Below, piece by piece: positions 27,340 to 36,122 of a stretch of DNA of 64,000 bases. Source of the stretch: Escherichia marmotae (GTDB lineage Bacteria; Pseudomonadota; Gammaproteobacteria; Enterobacterales; Enterobacteriaceae). Each line of letters begins with the position of its first letter. Positions within the stretch are counted from its first letter, which is position 1. Below the pieces are notes generated by a model. The model ran no database searches and was not told the origin of the DNA. It saw only the letters and a list, made by a program, of their open reading frames with translations. The position numbers and the translations under genes are program-made. The stretch lies in the NCBI RefSeq assembly GCF_002900365.1, contig NZ_CP025979.1, forward strand, positions 3,410,001 through 3,474,000, given 5' to 3'.

Positions 27340-28188
27340 GTGGTTCATCAGTTAATCCTTCGCAAAAAAGATTTTTTTGCCAGCGAACAGCAGGCGGTCG
27401 CTGTTGCTGATCGTTATCCGCAGGATGTCTTTGCCGAACATACACATGATTTTTGTGAACTGGTGATCGTCTGGCGCGGTAATGGTCTGCATGTGCTCAA
27501 CGATCGCCCTTATCGCATTACCCGTGGCGATCTCTTTTATATTCACGCTGATGATAAACACTCCTACGCTTCTGTTAACGATCTGGTGTTGCAGAACATT
27601 ATTTATTGCCCGGAGCGACTGACGCTTAGTCTTGACTGGCAGGGGGCTATTCCGGGATTTAACGCCAGCGCAGGACAATCACACTGGCGTTTAGGTAGCG
27701 TAGGCATGGCACAGGCGCGGCAGGTTATCGGTCAGCTTGAGCACGAAAGCAGTCAGCATGCACCGTTCGCCAACGAGATGGCGGAGTTACTGTTTGGGCA
27801 GTTGGTGATGCTTTTGAAGCGTCATCGTTACACCAGTGATTCGTTGCCGCCAACATCCAGCGAAACGTTGCTGGATAAGCTGATTACCCGGCTGGTGGCC
27901 AGCCTGAAAAGTCCCTTTGCGCTGGATAAATTTTGTGATGAGGCATCGTGCAGTGAACGCGTCCTGCGTCAGCAATTTCGCCAGCAGACCGGCATGACCA
28001 TCAATCAATATCTGCGGCAGGTCAGAGTGTGCCATGCGCAATATCTTCTCCAGCATAGCCGCCTGTTAATCAGTGATATCTCGACAGAATGTGGCTTTGA
28101 AGACAGCAACTACTTTTCGGTGGTGTTTACCCGGGAAACCGGGATGACGCCCAGCCAGTGGCGTCATCTCTGTTCCCAGAAAGATTAA
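27340..28188 (+). CDS. rhaR: RhaR, activator of rhaSR
   Basis: AraC-family activator of the rhaSR operon on L-rhamnose. 282 residues with a GTG start at 27340 (read MVHQLILRKKDFFASEQQ), matching the K-12 start. Cupin DVFAEHTHDFCELVIVWRGN; second helix-turn-helix DISTECGFEDSNYFSVVFTR. The stop overlaps the rhaT stop by 4 bp in convergent orientation. Confidence 0.96.
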   Translation: MVHQLILRKKDFFASEQQAVAVADRYPQDVFAEHTHDFCELVIVWRGNGLHVLNDRPYRITRGDLFYIHADDKHSYASVNDLVLQNIIYCPERLTLSLDWQGAIPGFNASAGQSHWRLGSVGMAQARQVIGQLEHESSQHAPFANEMAELLFGQLVMLLKRHRYTSDSLPPTSSETLLDKLITRLVASLKSPFALDKFCDEASCSERVLRQQFRQQTGMTINQYLRQVRVCHAQYLLQHSRLLISDISTECGFEDSNYFSVVFTRETGMTPSQWRHLCSQKD

Positions 28189-29219
28189 TTCGCCATGCCC
28201 ATACCAACGATGTTGGCGGCGACAATAATCACCACACAGCCGAGGCTCAACACCGTTACCGGACGGCGACCCGCATTGTTCCACTCTTTCAGAACCAGAC
28301 CGACGATACCGCCGCACAGAACGTAGAAACTCATATGCAGCATCCAACTGATGTAGTCATATTGCGCCGGAATGCGGGCGTGACCCCAGGCATAGAAAAA
28401 GAATTGCAGATACCACATCAAACCGCCCAGCGCCGAGAGCAATATGTTGTGAATGATCAGCGGTTTTGCCAGCGAGAAGTCGGCTTTTAGCGACAAATCT
28501 TTCACTTTTGCCAGACGAATAAAACAGAAACCGAGGTTAATAATCGCGCCGCCGCCCATGATGACAACATAGCTTGGCAGAGCGACATACAATGGATCAA
28601 CACCCAACGCGGCAGCCGCTTCATGCATTGGTTTTGCGGCGTTCATCGCAAAGGACATCCCTGCAGAGAAAATGCCGCACATCACCGCCAGTACCAGCCC
28701 TTTTTTCAGGTTGAACTCTTCGGCTTTAATGCCCATTTTGCGCTCTTTCAATTGCCCGGCGCGGGTCACAATTCCCACGCCAATCAGCGCTACCAGCACG
28801 CCGAGCAACGTCATTCGCCCACCGTCGGTATTAATTAACACATCGAAATTGCCGTTGATAATTGGCGTCATCAGTGTACCGACGATCAACGTAATGCCAA
28901 TGGCGATACCTATCCCCATCGACATGCCGAGATAACGCATGGTCAGGCCGTAGTTGATATTACCAATCCCCCACATTGCGCCAAACAAAAATACCGGCAG
29001 CAAGGTAGAGAGGCTGAACGAGCTATAATATGCCCAGAAATCAGGTAGTAGCATGGCGCTGATAGCCCACGGCAGAATAATCCACGAGACAATTCCACCG
29101 ACTGACCACATGGTTTCCCATGACCATTTTTTTACTTTTTTGAACGGAGCGTAAAAACAGGCTGCACTGGCCGCGCCGATCAAATGCCAAAAAATCCCCA
29201 TCGTAATCGCGTTACTCAT
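28185..29219 (-). CDS. rhaT: L-rhamnose-proton symporter
   Basis: Imports L-rhamnose with H+. 344 residues with ten hydrophobic membrane segments; N-terminus MSNAITMGIFWHLIGAASAA. It shares the 284-bp control region with sodA in divergent orientation; in K-12 it is RhaS and CRP activated. Confidence 0.97.
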   Translation of the reverse strand: MSNAITMGIFWHLIGAASAACFYAPFKKVKKWSWETMWSVGGIVSWIILPWAISAMLLPDFWAYYSSFSLSTLLPVFLFGAMWGIGNINYGLTMRYLGMSMGIGIAIGITLIVGTLMTPIINGNFDVLINTDGGRMTLLGVLVALIGVGIVTRAGQLKERKMGIKAEEFNLKKGLVLAVMCGIFSAGMSFAMNAAKPMHEAAAALGVDPLYVALPSYVVIMGGGAIINLGFCFIRLAKVKDLSLKADFSLAKPLIIHNILLSALGGLMWYLQFFFYAWGHARIPAQYDYISWMLHMSFYVLCGGIVGLVLKEWNNAGRRPVTVLSLGCVVIIVAANIVGMGMAN

Positions 29220-29409
29220 TTTCTTATCCTCATCATTTTTCGTCGCGTCACATCTCCGACGAGATGAGTGTAAAAATCGTGCTGTCGATTAACCTTTCGC
29301 CTGTTGCCGCCGTTGCCGATTTACTGGCAATCACGGCATTAAGTGGGTGATTTGGCTCACATCTCTGGCATTTTCCTGCAAAACCATATCCTTACGAAAA
29401 GTACGGCAT

Positions 29410-29446
29410 TGATAATCATTTTCAATATCATTTAATTAACTATAAT
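29410..29446. promoter_or_regulatory. Fur box and -10 element of sodA
   Basis: gataatcattttcaatatca (29411-29430) is a good Fur-box match (GATAAT-CATT repeats), and tataat at 29441-29446 fits a -10 element. K-12 sodA is repressed by Fur-Fe(II) and also controlled by SoxS and ArcA. Confidence 0.75.
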
Positions 29447-29503
29447 GAACCAACTGCTTACGCGGCATTAACAATCGGCCGCCCGACAATACTGGAGATG
29501 AAT

Positions 29504-30124
29504 ATGAGCTACACCCTGCCATCCCTGCCGTATGCTTACGATGCCCTGGAACCGCACTTCGATAAGCAGACCATGGAAATCCACCACACCAAACACCATC
29601 AGGCCTACGTCAACAACGCTAACGCGGCGCTGGAAAGCCTGCCAGAATTTGCCAACCTGCCGGTTGAAGAGCTGATCACTAAGCTGGATCAACTGCCAGC
29701 AGACAAGAAAACCGTTTTGCGCAACAACGCAGGCGGCCATGCTAACCACAGCCTGTTCTGGAAAGGCCTGAAAAAAGGCACCACCCTGCAGGGCGATCTG
29801 AAAGCGGCTATCGAACGTGATTTCGGTTCCGTTGATAACTTCAAAGCAGAATTTGAGAAAGCGGCAGCTTCCCGCTTTGGTTCCGGCTGGGCATGGCTGG
29901 TGCTGAAAGGCGATAAACTGGCGGTGGTTTCTACTGCTAACCAGGACTCCCCGCTGATGGGCGAAGCTATCTCTGGCGCTTCCGGCTTCCCTGTTCTGGG
30001 TCTGGATGTGTGGGAACACGCTTACTACCTGAAATTCCAGAACCGCCGTCCGGACTACATTAAAGAGTTCTGGAACGTGGTGAACTGGGACGAAGCAGCG
30101 GCACGTTTCGCCGCGAAAAAATAA
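29504..30124 (+). CDS. sodA: Manganese superoxide dismutase
   Basis: Converts superoxide to H2O2 and O2 in the cytoplasm. The start at 29504 (MSYTLPSLPYAYDALEPHFD) gives 206 residues; a second ATG two codons upstream is not needed, and ggag at 29494-29497 fits 29504. Mn ligands: His in HHTKHHQAYV, His in GGHANHSLFW, Asp and His in DVWEHAYYLKF. An FPVLG segment differs from the K-12 FPIMG. Confidence 0.98.
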   Translation: MSYTLPSLPYAYDALEPHFDKQTMEIHHTKHHQAYVNNANAALESLPEFANLPVEELITKLDQLPADKKTVLRNNAGGHANHSLFWKGLKKGTTLQGDLKAAIERDFGSVDNFKAEFEKAAASRFGSGWAWLVLKGDKLAVVSTANQDSPLMGEAISGASGFPVLGLDVWEHAYYLKFQNRRPDYIKEFWNVVNWDEAAARFAAKK

Positions 30125-30180
30125 TCGCATATTGCCTGCTGCAATGAGGCGTTAACGCCATTTGCCAGCATAAAAAACAA

Positions 30181-30207
30181 ACCATCGCAGATAGCGGTGG
30201 TTTTTTT
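30181..30207 (+). terminator. Rho-independent terminator of sodA
   Basis: accatcgc (30181-30188) pairs with gcggtggt (30194-30201), followed by seven T. Confidence 0.85.
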
Positions 30208-30246
30208 GTGATCAATTTCAAAATAAAAACAATGATCCTATAAAAA

Positions 30247-30261
30247 TAAAACAACGTTTCA
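30247..30261. promoter_or_regulatory. KdgR-like operator upstream of kdgT
   Basis: taaaacaacgtttca, nine of ten arm positions of TGAAA-N5-TTTCA, the core of KdgR sites. It lies about 120 bp before the kdgT start; K-12 kdgT belongs to the KdgR regulon. Confidence 0.65.
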
Positions 30262-30383
30262 ATTGGTGTGGTTTTGATCACTTTTATTGCTCTGTTGAAT
30301 GTCTATCTTCGTTTCCATCAACACTGATGCACCGTGAAGGACGTATGCATCAGCCTATAAAAATATGCCGATAGGTGATGAAA

Positions 30384-31367
30384 ATGCAGATAAAACGCAC
30401 GATAGAGAAAATCCCAGGGGGGATGATGCTCATCCCGTTGTTCCTTGGCGCACTGTGTCACACCTTCTCGCCAGGGGCGGGAAAATACTTTGGCTCATTC
30501 ACTAACGGGATGATTACCGGCACGGTGCCGATTCTGGCGGTGTGGTTTTTCTGCATGGGGGCGTCGATCAAATTAAGCGCGACGGGAACGGTGTTGCGTA
30601 AATCCGGCACGTTGGTGGTAACCAAAATTGCTGTTGCATGGGTGGTTGCGGCAATTGCCTCGCGCATTATTCCCGAACATGGCGTTGAAGTCGGATTCTT
30701 TGCCGGACTTTCAACGCTGGCGCTGGTGGCGGCAATGGATATGACCAACGGCGGGCTTTACGCTTCGATCATGCAACAGTATGGCACCAAAGAAGAGGCC
30801 GGAGCGTTTGTGTTGATGTCGCTGGAGTCCGGGCCGCTCATGACGATGATTATTCTGGGAACCGCCGGAATTGCCTCGTTCGAACCGCATGTTTTTGTCG
30901 GTGCGGTATTACCTTTCCTCGTAGGCTTTGCGTTAGGGAACCTTGACCCTGAGTTGCGAGAATTTTTCAGCAAAGCAGTCCAGACGCTGATCCCGTTCTT
31001 TGCCTTTGCATTGGGCAATACCATTGATTTAACCGTGATTGCTCAGACTGGTTTGCTGGGGATCTTGCTGGGTGTGGCGGTGATTGTCGTGACCGGTATT
31101 CCATTGATTATTGCTGATAAGTTGATTGGTGGTGGCGATGGTACTGCCGGAATTGCGGCTTCCAGTTCTGCCGGTGCTGCGGTGGCTACGCCGGTACTGA
31201 TTGCAGAAATGATCCCGGCCTTTAAACCTATGGCTCCAGCAGCAACCTCACTGGTGGCAACGTCGGTGATTGTGACTTCGATTCTGGTGCCGATTTTGAC
31301 TTCTGTCTGGTCGCGTAAAGTTAAAGCCAGAGTGGCGAAGATCGAAATATTAGGTGCGGTGAAATAA
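30384..31367 (+). CDS. kdgT: 2-keto-3-deoxygluconate permease
   Basis: Proton symport of 2-keto-3-deoxy-D-gluconate (KDG). 327 residues from ATG 30384 (MQIKRTIEKIPGGMMLIPL) with aggtga just upstream; about ten membrane segments; the family signature FCMGASIKLSATGTVLRKSG is intact. The neighbour across its terminator is a DapA-family aldolase gene that may act on the imported sugar acid. Confidence 0.96.
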   Translation: MQIKRTIEKIPGGMMLIPLFLGALCHTFSPGAGKYFGSFTNGMITGTVPILAVWFFCMGASIKLSATGTVLRKSGTLVVTKIAVAWVVAAIASRIIPEHGVEVGFFAGLSTLALVAAMDMTNGGLYASIMQQYGTKEEAGAFVLMSLESGPLMTMIILGTAGIASFEPHVFVGAVLPFLVGFALGNLDPELREFFSKAVQTLIPFFAFALGNTIDLTVIAQTGLLGILLGVAVIVVTGIPLIIADKLIGGGDGTAGIAASSSAGAAVATPVLIAEMIPAFKPMAPAATSLVATSVIVTSILVPILTSVWSRKVKARVAKIEILGAVK

Positions 31368-31391
31368 TCCCCCATTCATTTAAATCAAGGG

Positions 31392-31420
31392 GCCGGATGG
31401 TTTGTCGTCATCCGGCTTCT
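31392..31420. terminator. Hairpin between kdgT and the convergent aldolase gene
   Basis: gccggatg (31392-31399) pairs with catccggc (31409-31416), followed by ttctt; it could serve both directions. Confidence 0.65.
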
Positions 31421-31424
31421 TGCG

Positions 31425-32324
31425 TTATCTGACAAAGACCTCGTCAATTGTTCGACATTCACTTTCGCTTAACTCGCCACCCGCATTGCGTGATACTCCA
31501 GTGCAATAACCAAACTTACGCGATACCACCGTCTTGATAGTAGTGACAAAATCCTCACCAATGGCGTAGATGGACATATAAGTGCCAATCTGTTGCTGAA
31601 TCTCTTGTAAAGCCGCCAGGTCGCCGCGTTTGAAGGTTTCACGGGCTTCGACAAACAGTTCCGGCATAACGTTGTTCAGGCCGGATATTATCCCCGCGCC
31701 ACCGGCTAGCAGATTAGGAATGTAATACTCGTCATAGCCCGAAAGTACAGCAAAATCAGAACGAACAGACTGTGTTGCCTGAATCATGCTGCGGGTGTGT
31801 GACTGGCAATCGACAGTGTCTTTAATCCCGGCAAAGTGAGGAAATTCACTCGCCAGCGTGGCGACCAGGTCTGGGGTTAAATCACAACCGGTCCGCGCCG
31901 GGAAGTTATATGCGAACCATTTTCCCCGTAACTCGCGACCCAGATGGCGGAAATAGCTTAATAATTGCTTCGCCGTCTGGCCGTAGTAGTAAGGCGGCAG
32001 GATCATCACTGCATCATAGCCTGTGCGATACGCTTCTTGTGCCATCACCAGTACATCGTGAGTGCAGGTGGAAGAAACGTTAGCGACCATTTTTAATGTG
32101 CTCATGGTACGCGCCTCGCGGATAAGCATGAGTCTCTCTTCGAGGGTGAAAGAGGCAAATTCACCAATGCTGCCCATCAGCAATATCACATCAATGTTGG
32201 CTCCCCTTAATCGCTGCAGATGTCGCTTCAGCCCGTTAAGATCCACATTACCGTCTTTATCCATTGGCGTAATGGAAGGACACCAGACGCCAGAAAACTG
32301 TGTTTGCTCGGTCACGTTGAACAC
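31425..32324 (-). CDS. DapA/NanA-family aldolase, probable 2-keto-3-deoxygluconate aldolase
   Basis: 299 residues, class I (Schiff-base) aldolase of the dihydrodipicolinate synthase family. The alpha-keto acid-binding motif GSIGEF sits at residues 51-56, the catalytic Tyr at 139 (YNFPARTG), and the Schiff-base Lys at 168 (FAGIKDT); all three key positions are kept. Relatives YagE and YjhH cleave KDG to pyruvate and glyceraldehyde. It is not present between kdgT and yiiM in K-12. A KdgR-like palindrome lies 10 bp before the start, like the one before kdgT, so a role in KDG breakdown is likely (inference). N-acetylneuraminate lyase or another keto-acid aldolase remains possible. Confidence 0.8.
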   Translation of the reverse strand: MFNVTEQTQFSGVWCPSITPMDKDGNVDLNGLKRHLQRLRGANIDVILLMGSIGEFASFTLEERLMLIREARTMSTLKMVANVSSTCTHDVLVMAQEAYRTGYDAVMILPPYYYGQTAKQLLSYFRHLGRELRGKWFAYNFPARTGCDLTPDLVATLASEFPHFAGIKDTVDCQSHTRSMIQATQSVRSDFAVLSGYDEYYIPNLLAGGAGIISGLNNVMPELFVEARETFKRGDLAALQEIQQQIGTYMSIYAIGEDFVTTIKTVVSRKFGYCTGVSRNAGGELSESECRTIDEVFVR

Positions 32325-32333
32325 TCCTTATAA

Positions 32334-32348
32334 TGAAATGGCGTTTCA
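32334..32348. promoter_or_regulatory. KdgR-like operator at the aldolase gene start
   Basis: tgaaatggcgtttca is an exact TGAAA-N5-TTTCA palindrome, 10-24 bp upstream of the aldolase start codon (minus strand), placed where a repressor would block transcription. Confidence 0.65.
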
Positions 32349-32467
32349 AATTCATCTCATTGATAACATTTCTAAGGCGTCATCATTTGAACCGTGCTCT
32401 CATTTTGCGCGCCTGACGTAAAATAAATATGGTCTAATGGGGAAATTTCTCGGTGGAGAGGGAACAG

Positions 32468-33142
32468 ATGCGATATCCAGTTGATGTATACGCAGGCAAG
32501 GTTCGGGAATATCCGGAAAGCCGTCCAAGTGCGATTGCGAAAATCCAGGTCGATGGCGAGTTGATGTTGACAGAGCTGGGGCTGGAAGGTGACGAGCAGG
32601 CAGAGAAGAAAATTCATGGTGGACCAGACAGGGCGCTGTGTCACTATCCTCGTGAACATTATCTTTATTGGGCGCGGGAATTTCCGGAACAGGCGGATTT
32701 GTTTGTTGCGCCTGCGTTTGGTGAAAACCTCTCAACCGACGGTCTGACGGAAAGCAATGTTTATATTGGCGATATTTTCCGCTGGGGCGAGGCTTTGATT
32801 CAGGTTACCCAACCGCGGTCACCGTGCTTTAAACTCAATTATCATTTTGACATCAGCGATATGGCGCAGTTGATGCAAAATGCCGGAAAAACTGGCTGGT
32901 TATATAGCGTGATTGCGCCGGGGTTGATATCTGCAGATGCGCCGCTGGAGTTGGTTTCCCGCGTCAGTGATGTCACCGTGCAGGAGGCAATAGCCATTGC
33001 GTGGCATATGCCGTTTGATGATGAGCAGTATCACCGTTTACTCTCCGCTGCCGGGCTGTCGAAAAGCTGGACGCGGACGATGCAGAAGCGCCGACTTAGC
33101 GGCAAGATTGAAGATTTTTCGCGGCGTTTGTGGGGAAAATAA
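32468..33142 (+). CDS. yiiM: YiiM, MOSC-domain protein
   Basis: 224 residues from ATG 32468 (MRYPVDVYAGKVREYP). A MOSC domain with the molybdenum-cofactor-binding Cys in QPRSPCFKLNYHFD and GPDRALCHYPREHY; a C-terminal 3-alpha domain. In E. coli YiiM takes part in molybdoenzyme-dependent detoxification of N-hydroxylated base analogues (6-N-hydroxylaminopurine). Five extra codons are open upstream but are not family sequence. Confidence 0.94.
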   Translation: MRYPVDVYAGKVREYPESRPSAIAKIQVDGELMLTELGLEGDEQAEKKIHGGPDRALCHYPREHYLYWAREFPEQADLFVAPAFGENLSTDGLTESNVYIGDIFRWGEALIQVTQPRSPCFKLNYHFDISDMAQLMQNAGKTGWLYSVIAPGLISADAPLELVSRVSDVTVQEAIAIAWHMPFDDEQYHRLLSAAGLSKSWTRTMQKRRLSGKIEDFSRRLWGK

Positions 33143-33151
33143 AAAGCGGAG

Positions 33152-33236
33152 AGTAGGCCTGATAAGACGCAACCAGCGTCGCATCAGGCATCCGCTCAAA
33201 TGCCGGATGCGGCGTAAACGCCTTATCCGGCTTATA
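33152..33236. repeat. BIME of two REPs between yiiM and cpxA
   Basis: 33152-33190 (gtaggcctgataagacgc...) and 33201-33236 (tgccggatgcggcgtaaacg...) in opposite orientation, between convergent genes. Confidence 0.9.
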
Positions 33237-33256
33237 AAAGCTGCCCTGCGCGGTGT

Positions 33257-34630
33257 TTAGCTCCGCTTATACAGCGGCAGCCAAATTACCAGCCGTAAAC
33301 CGCCCAGCGGACTGTCTTCAGCTTTCACCCAACCACGGTGCTGCTGGATGGCGGTTTCGACAATCGCCAGCCCCAGACCCGTACCGCCAGATTCACGATC
33401 GCGCGCTTCATCGGTGCGATAAAACGGACGGAAAATCTGTTCGCGATCTTCCGGGCTAACGCCAGGACCATCGTCATCCACCGTAATGGTGATACCGTCT
33501 TTATCTACCGCGAAGCCCACTTCAATCTTCGTATGGGAATAACGCAGGGCATTACGGACAATGTTTTCCAGCGCACTTTCTAGGGCATTTGGGTTGCCGT
33601 ACAGCGGCCACGGCCCTGGCGGGAAGTTAACGGTAAACGACTTGCCCATCTGCTCCGCTTCGAACGCTGCGTTATCCAGCACTTCGCTCCACAACTGGTT
33701 GGCTTTGATGGTCTCGCTTACCAGCGCGTTTTTCTGCTGATTACGTGACATCACCAACAGGTCGTTGATCATGCTGTCCAGACGTTGTGCTTCGGTTTCA
33801 ATGCGCTCCAGTTCCTTACTTTCGCCACTACGACGGCGTAGTAACGCCGTACCCAGTTGCAGACGCGTCAGCGGCGTGCGCAGCTCGTGAGAGATATCAG
33901 AAAGCAGGCGCTGCTGGGAGGTCATCATGCGTTCCAGCGCAGTCACCATCTGGTTAAAACTGGCACCTGCGGCAAGAAATTCTTGTGGCCCCGCTTCCAG
34001 TTCCGGGTGCTGACGTAAGTTCCCCTGAGCGACTTCATCGGCAGCGTTTTTCAGCTTGCGCGCCGGTTTTGCCAGACTCCAGGCCAACCACAACAGCAAC
34101 GGCGTACTGACCAACATGGTGACAATTAACAGTAATAGCGGGCGGTCAAACAGTAAGTTGATGAAATCGGATTGAGAACTGCTGGCCGGGCGAATCAGAT
34201 AGAGCTGGTAATTATCTTCACCGTCGCGCACAGAGAACGGCCCGACCAGTTCCACGCGACCATACTTTTTCTTCTGCGGGTGATCGGCGTTATCCGCCTG
34301 ACCAATAAAGTTGCGAATGATCTGCATTTCGCTGCGTTCAGCACCGATCACGCGGCCTTCGGTGGTTACCAGTAATAAACGCTGACCAAGTGGTGCCCAT
34401 TTATCAATGGCACGGAACAGGCGACGCCACCACATTAAATCGTTGGGGGGATCGTTCGCCAGTTCCGCTTCGACATGCTGCTCAATCATCAGCCCCTGAC
34501 GCTGTTCGCTATCCAGAAGCTCGGTCATCTGGCGTGAATCGAGCTTGGGTAACATCAAAACCAGCATCAACACCAGCGCCAGCGTCAGCCAGAAGATGGC
34601 GAAGATGCGCGCGGTTAAACTGCCTATCAT
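33257..34630 (-). CDS. cpxA: Envelope-stress sensor kinase CpxA
   Basis: Inner-membrane histidine kinase that senses envelope misfolding and adhesion stress. 457 residues: membrane segment ~8-29, periplasmic sensor ~30-163, membrane segment ~164-186, HAMP ~187-238, phosphorylated His in SDISHELRTPLTRLQ (about 248), ATPase motifs DDDGPGVSPEDRE and GGTGLGLAIV. Overlaps the cpxR stop by 4 bp. Confidence 0.98.
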   Translation of the reverse strand: MIGSLTARIFAIFWLTLALVLMLVLMLPKLDSRQMTELLDSEQRQGLMIEQHVEAELANDPPNDLMWWRRLFRAIDKWAPLGQRLLLVTTEGRVIGAERSEMQIIRNFIGQADNADHPQKKKYGRVELVGPFSVRDGEDNYQLYLIRPASSSQSDFINLLFDRPLLLLIVTMLVSTPLLLWLAWSLAKPARKLKNAADEVAQGNLRQHPELEAGPQEFLAAGASFNQMVTALERMMTSQQRLLSDISHELRTPLTRLQLGTALLRRRSGESKELERIETEAQRLDSMINDLLVMSRNQQKNALVSETIKANQLWSEVLDNAAFEAEQMGKSFTVNFPPGPWPLYGNPNALESALENIVRNALRYSHTKIEVGFAVDKDGITITVDDDGPGVSPEDREQIFRPFYRTDEARDRESGGTGLGLAIVETAIQQHRGWVKAEDSPLGGLRLVIWLPLYKRS

Positions 34631-35325
34631 GAAGCAGAAACCATCAGATAGCCGCGACCACGCAACGTTTTAAACCACGGATGCCCGTCTTTGCGATCCG
34701 GCAGCTTACGGCGCAGGTTGGAGATGTGCATATCGATAGCACGGTCGAAAGGCGTCAGGCGTTTGCCCAGCACTTCCTGGCTTAAATGCTCGCGAGAAAC
34801 TACCTGGCCCAGATGCTGCGCCAGCAAATAGAGCAGGGTAAATTCAGTACCGGTTAACTCCAGCGTTTGTCCGTCGAAGCTGGCTTCCTGACGACCTGGA
34901 TTCAGCACTAACGCATCTACTTCCAGCGTCGGTGAACCGTTGTCGCTATTTTGCTGTTGCTCGCTCCAGTGCGAACGGCGCAGGATCGCGCGAATACGTG
35001 CAACCAGCTCACGATCATTAAACGGTTTCGGGAGATAGTCATCCGCGCCCAGCTCAAGGCCAAGAACGCGATCAAGTTCACTGCCGCGCGCTGTTAACAT
35101 AATGACAGGCGTCTGGTGTGTCTGGCGAAGTGCCTTCAATGTATCGATACCATTTTTCTTCGGCATCATCACATCAAGCAAAAGTAAATCAATGCTGTCG
35201 TCCAGAAGATCAAGCGCCTGTTCTCCATCATGGGCAACAATCACGTCGAAACCTTCCATCTCGAGCAGTTCCTTTAACAGGGACGTTAGCTCTCGGTCAT
35301 CATCAACTAACAAGATTTTATTCAT
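34627..35325 (-). CDS. cpxR: Envelope-stress response regulator CpxR
   Basis: OmpR-type regulator of 232 residues. Receiver with acidic pocket LLVDDDRE and the phosphorylated Asp in LLLDVMMPKKNG (51); winged-helix DNA-binding domain with RAIDMHISNLRRKL. First gene of cpxRA, divergent from cpxP across 149 bp with a CpxR box. Confidence 0.98.
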   Translation of the reverse strand: MNKILLVDDDRELTSLLKELLEMEGFDVIVAHDGEQALDLLDDSIDLLLLDVMMPKKNGIDTLKALRQTHQTPVIMLTARGSELDRVLGLELGADDYLPKPFNDRELVARIRAILRRSHWSEQQQNSDNGSPTLEVDALVLNPGRQEASFDGQTLELTGTEFTLLYLLAQHLGQVVSREHLSQEVLGKRLTPFDRAIDMHISNLRRKLPDRKDGHPWFKTLRGRGYLMVSAS

Positions 35326-35380
35326 TCTTTAATTACCTCCGAGGCAGAAATTACGTCATCAGACGTCGCTAATCCATGAC

Positions 35381-35395
35381 TTTACGTTGTTTTAC
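35381..35395. promoter_or_regulatory. CpxR box between cpxR and cpxP
   Basis: tttacgttgttttac; its complement is GTAAA-N5-GTAAA, the exact CpxR consensus. A further gtaaa lies at about 35426, in front of cpxP. Confidence 0.85.
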
Positions 35396-35474
35396 ACCCC
35401 CTGACGCATGTTTGCAGCCTGAATCGTAAACTCTCTATCGTTGAATCGCGACAGAAAGATTTTGGGAGCAAATG

Positions 35475-35975
35475 ATGCGCATAGTTACCGTTGCCGTCAT
35501 GGCCTCAACGCTGGCAGTCAGTTCACTAAGCCACGCTGCTGAAGTCGGTTCAGGCGATAACTGGCATCCGGGCGAAGAACTTGCGCAGCGCAGTACGCAG
35601 AGCCATATGTTCGACGGCATAAGTTTAACCGAACATCAGCGTCAGCAGATGCGAGATCTTATGCAACAGGCCCGGCACGAACAGCCTCCTGTTAATGTTA
35701 GCGAAGTGGAGACAATGCATCGCCTTGTCACCGCAGAAAATTTTGATGAAAACGCTGTGCGCGCTCAGGCAGAAAAAATGGCGAAAGAGCAGATCGCTCG
35801 CCAGGTTGAGATGGCTAAAGTCCGCAACCAAATGTATCACCTGTTAACGCCGGAGCAGCAAGCGGTTTTAAACGAGAAACATCAACAGCGAATGGAGCAG
35901 TTGCGCGACGTGACGCAATGGCAAAAAAGTTCATCGTTGAAGCTATTGAGTAGTAGCAACTCACGTTCCCAGTAG
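35475..35975 (+). CDS. cpxP: CpxP, periplasmic inhibitor of CpxA
   Basis: Periplasmic protein that dampens CpxA and helps DegP remove misfolded pili. 166 residues from the second of two adjacent ATGs (35475), which has the better spacing from gggag at 35464-35468. Signal peptide MRIVTVAVMASTLAVSSLSHA; two LTxxQ motifs (LTEHQRQQM, LTPEQQAVL) typical of the CpxP/Spy fold. The transcript also carries the CpxQ sRNA at its 3' end. Confidence 0.97.
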   Translation: MRIVTVAVMASTLAVSSLSHAAEVGSGDNWHPGEELAQRSTQSHMFDGISLTEHQRQQMRDLMQQARHEQPPVNVSEVETMHRLVTAENFDENAVRAQAEKMAKEQIARQVEMAKVRNQMYHLLTPEQQAVLNEKHQQRMEQLRDVTQWQKSSSLKLLSSSNSRSQ

Positions 35976-35984
35976 TAAACCCTG

Positions 35985-36041
35985 TTTTCCTTGCCATAGA
36001 CACCATCCCTGTCTTCCCCCACATGATGTGGGGGTTTTTTT
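35985..36041 (+). ncRNA. cpxQ: CpxQ small RNA (from the cpxP 3' UTR)
   Basis: The segment ttttccttgccatagacacc (start 35985) up to the terminator cccccacatgatgtggggg plus seven T (36016-36041) matches CpxQ as I know it. CpxQ is an Hfq-bound sRNA that RNase E releases from cpxP mRNA and that lowers inner-membrane protein mRNAs. The hairpin also terminates cpxP. Confidence 0.85.
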
Positions 36042-36122
36042 ATCCTCAATTTGCCTGTTGCTTAATGCATTGCAGATGATTTGCTTCCGTTATACTACCG
36101 TCAGTTGATAGCGGGAGTATTT

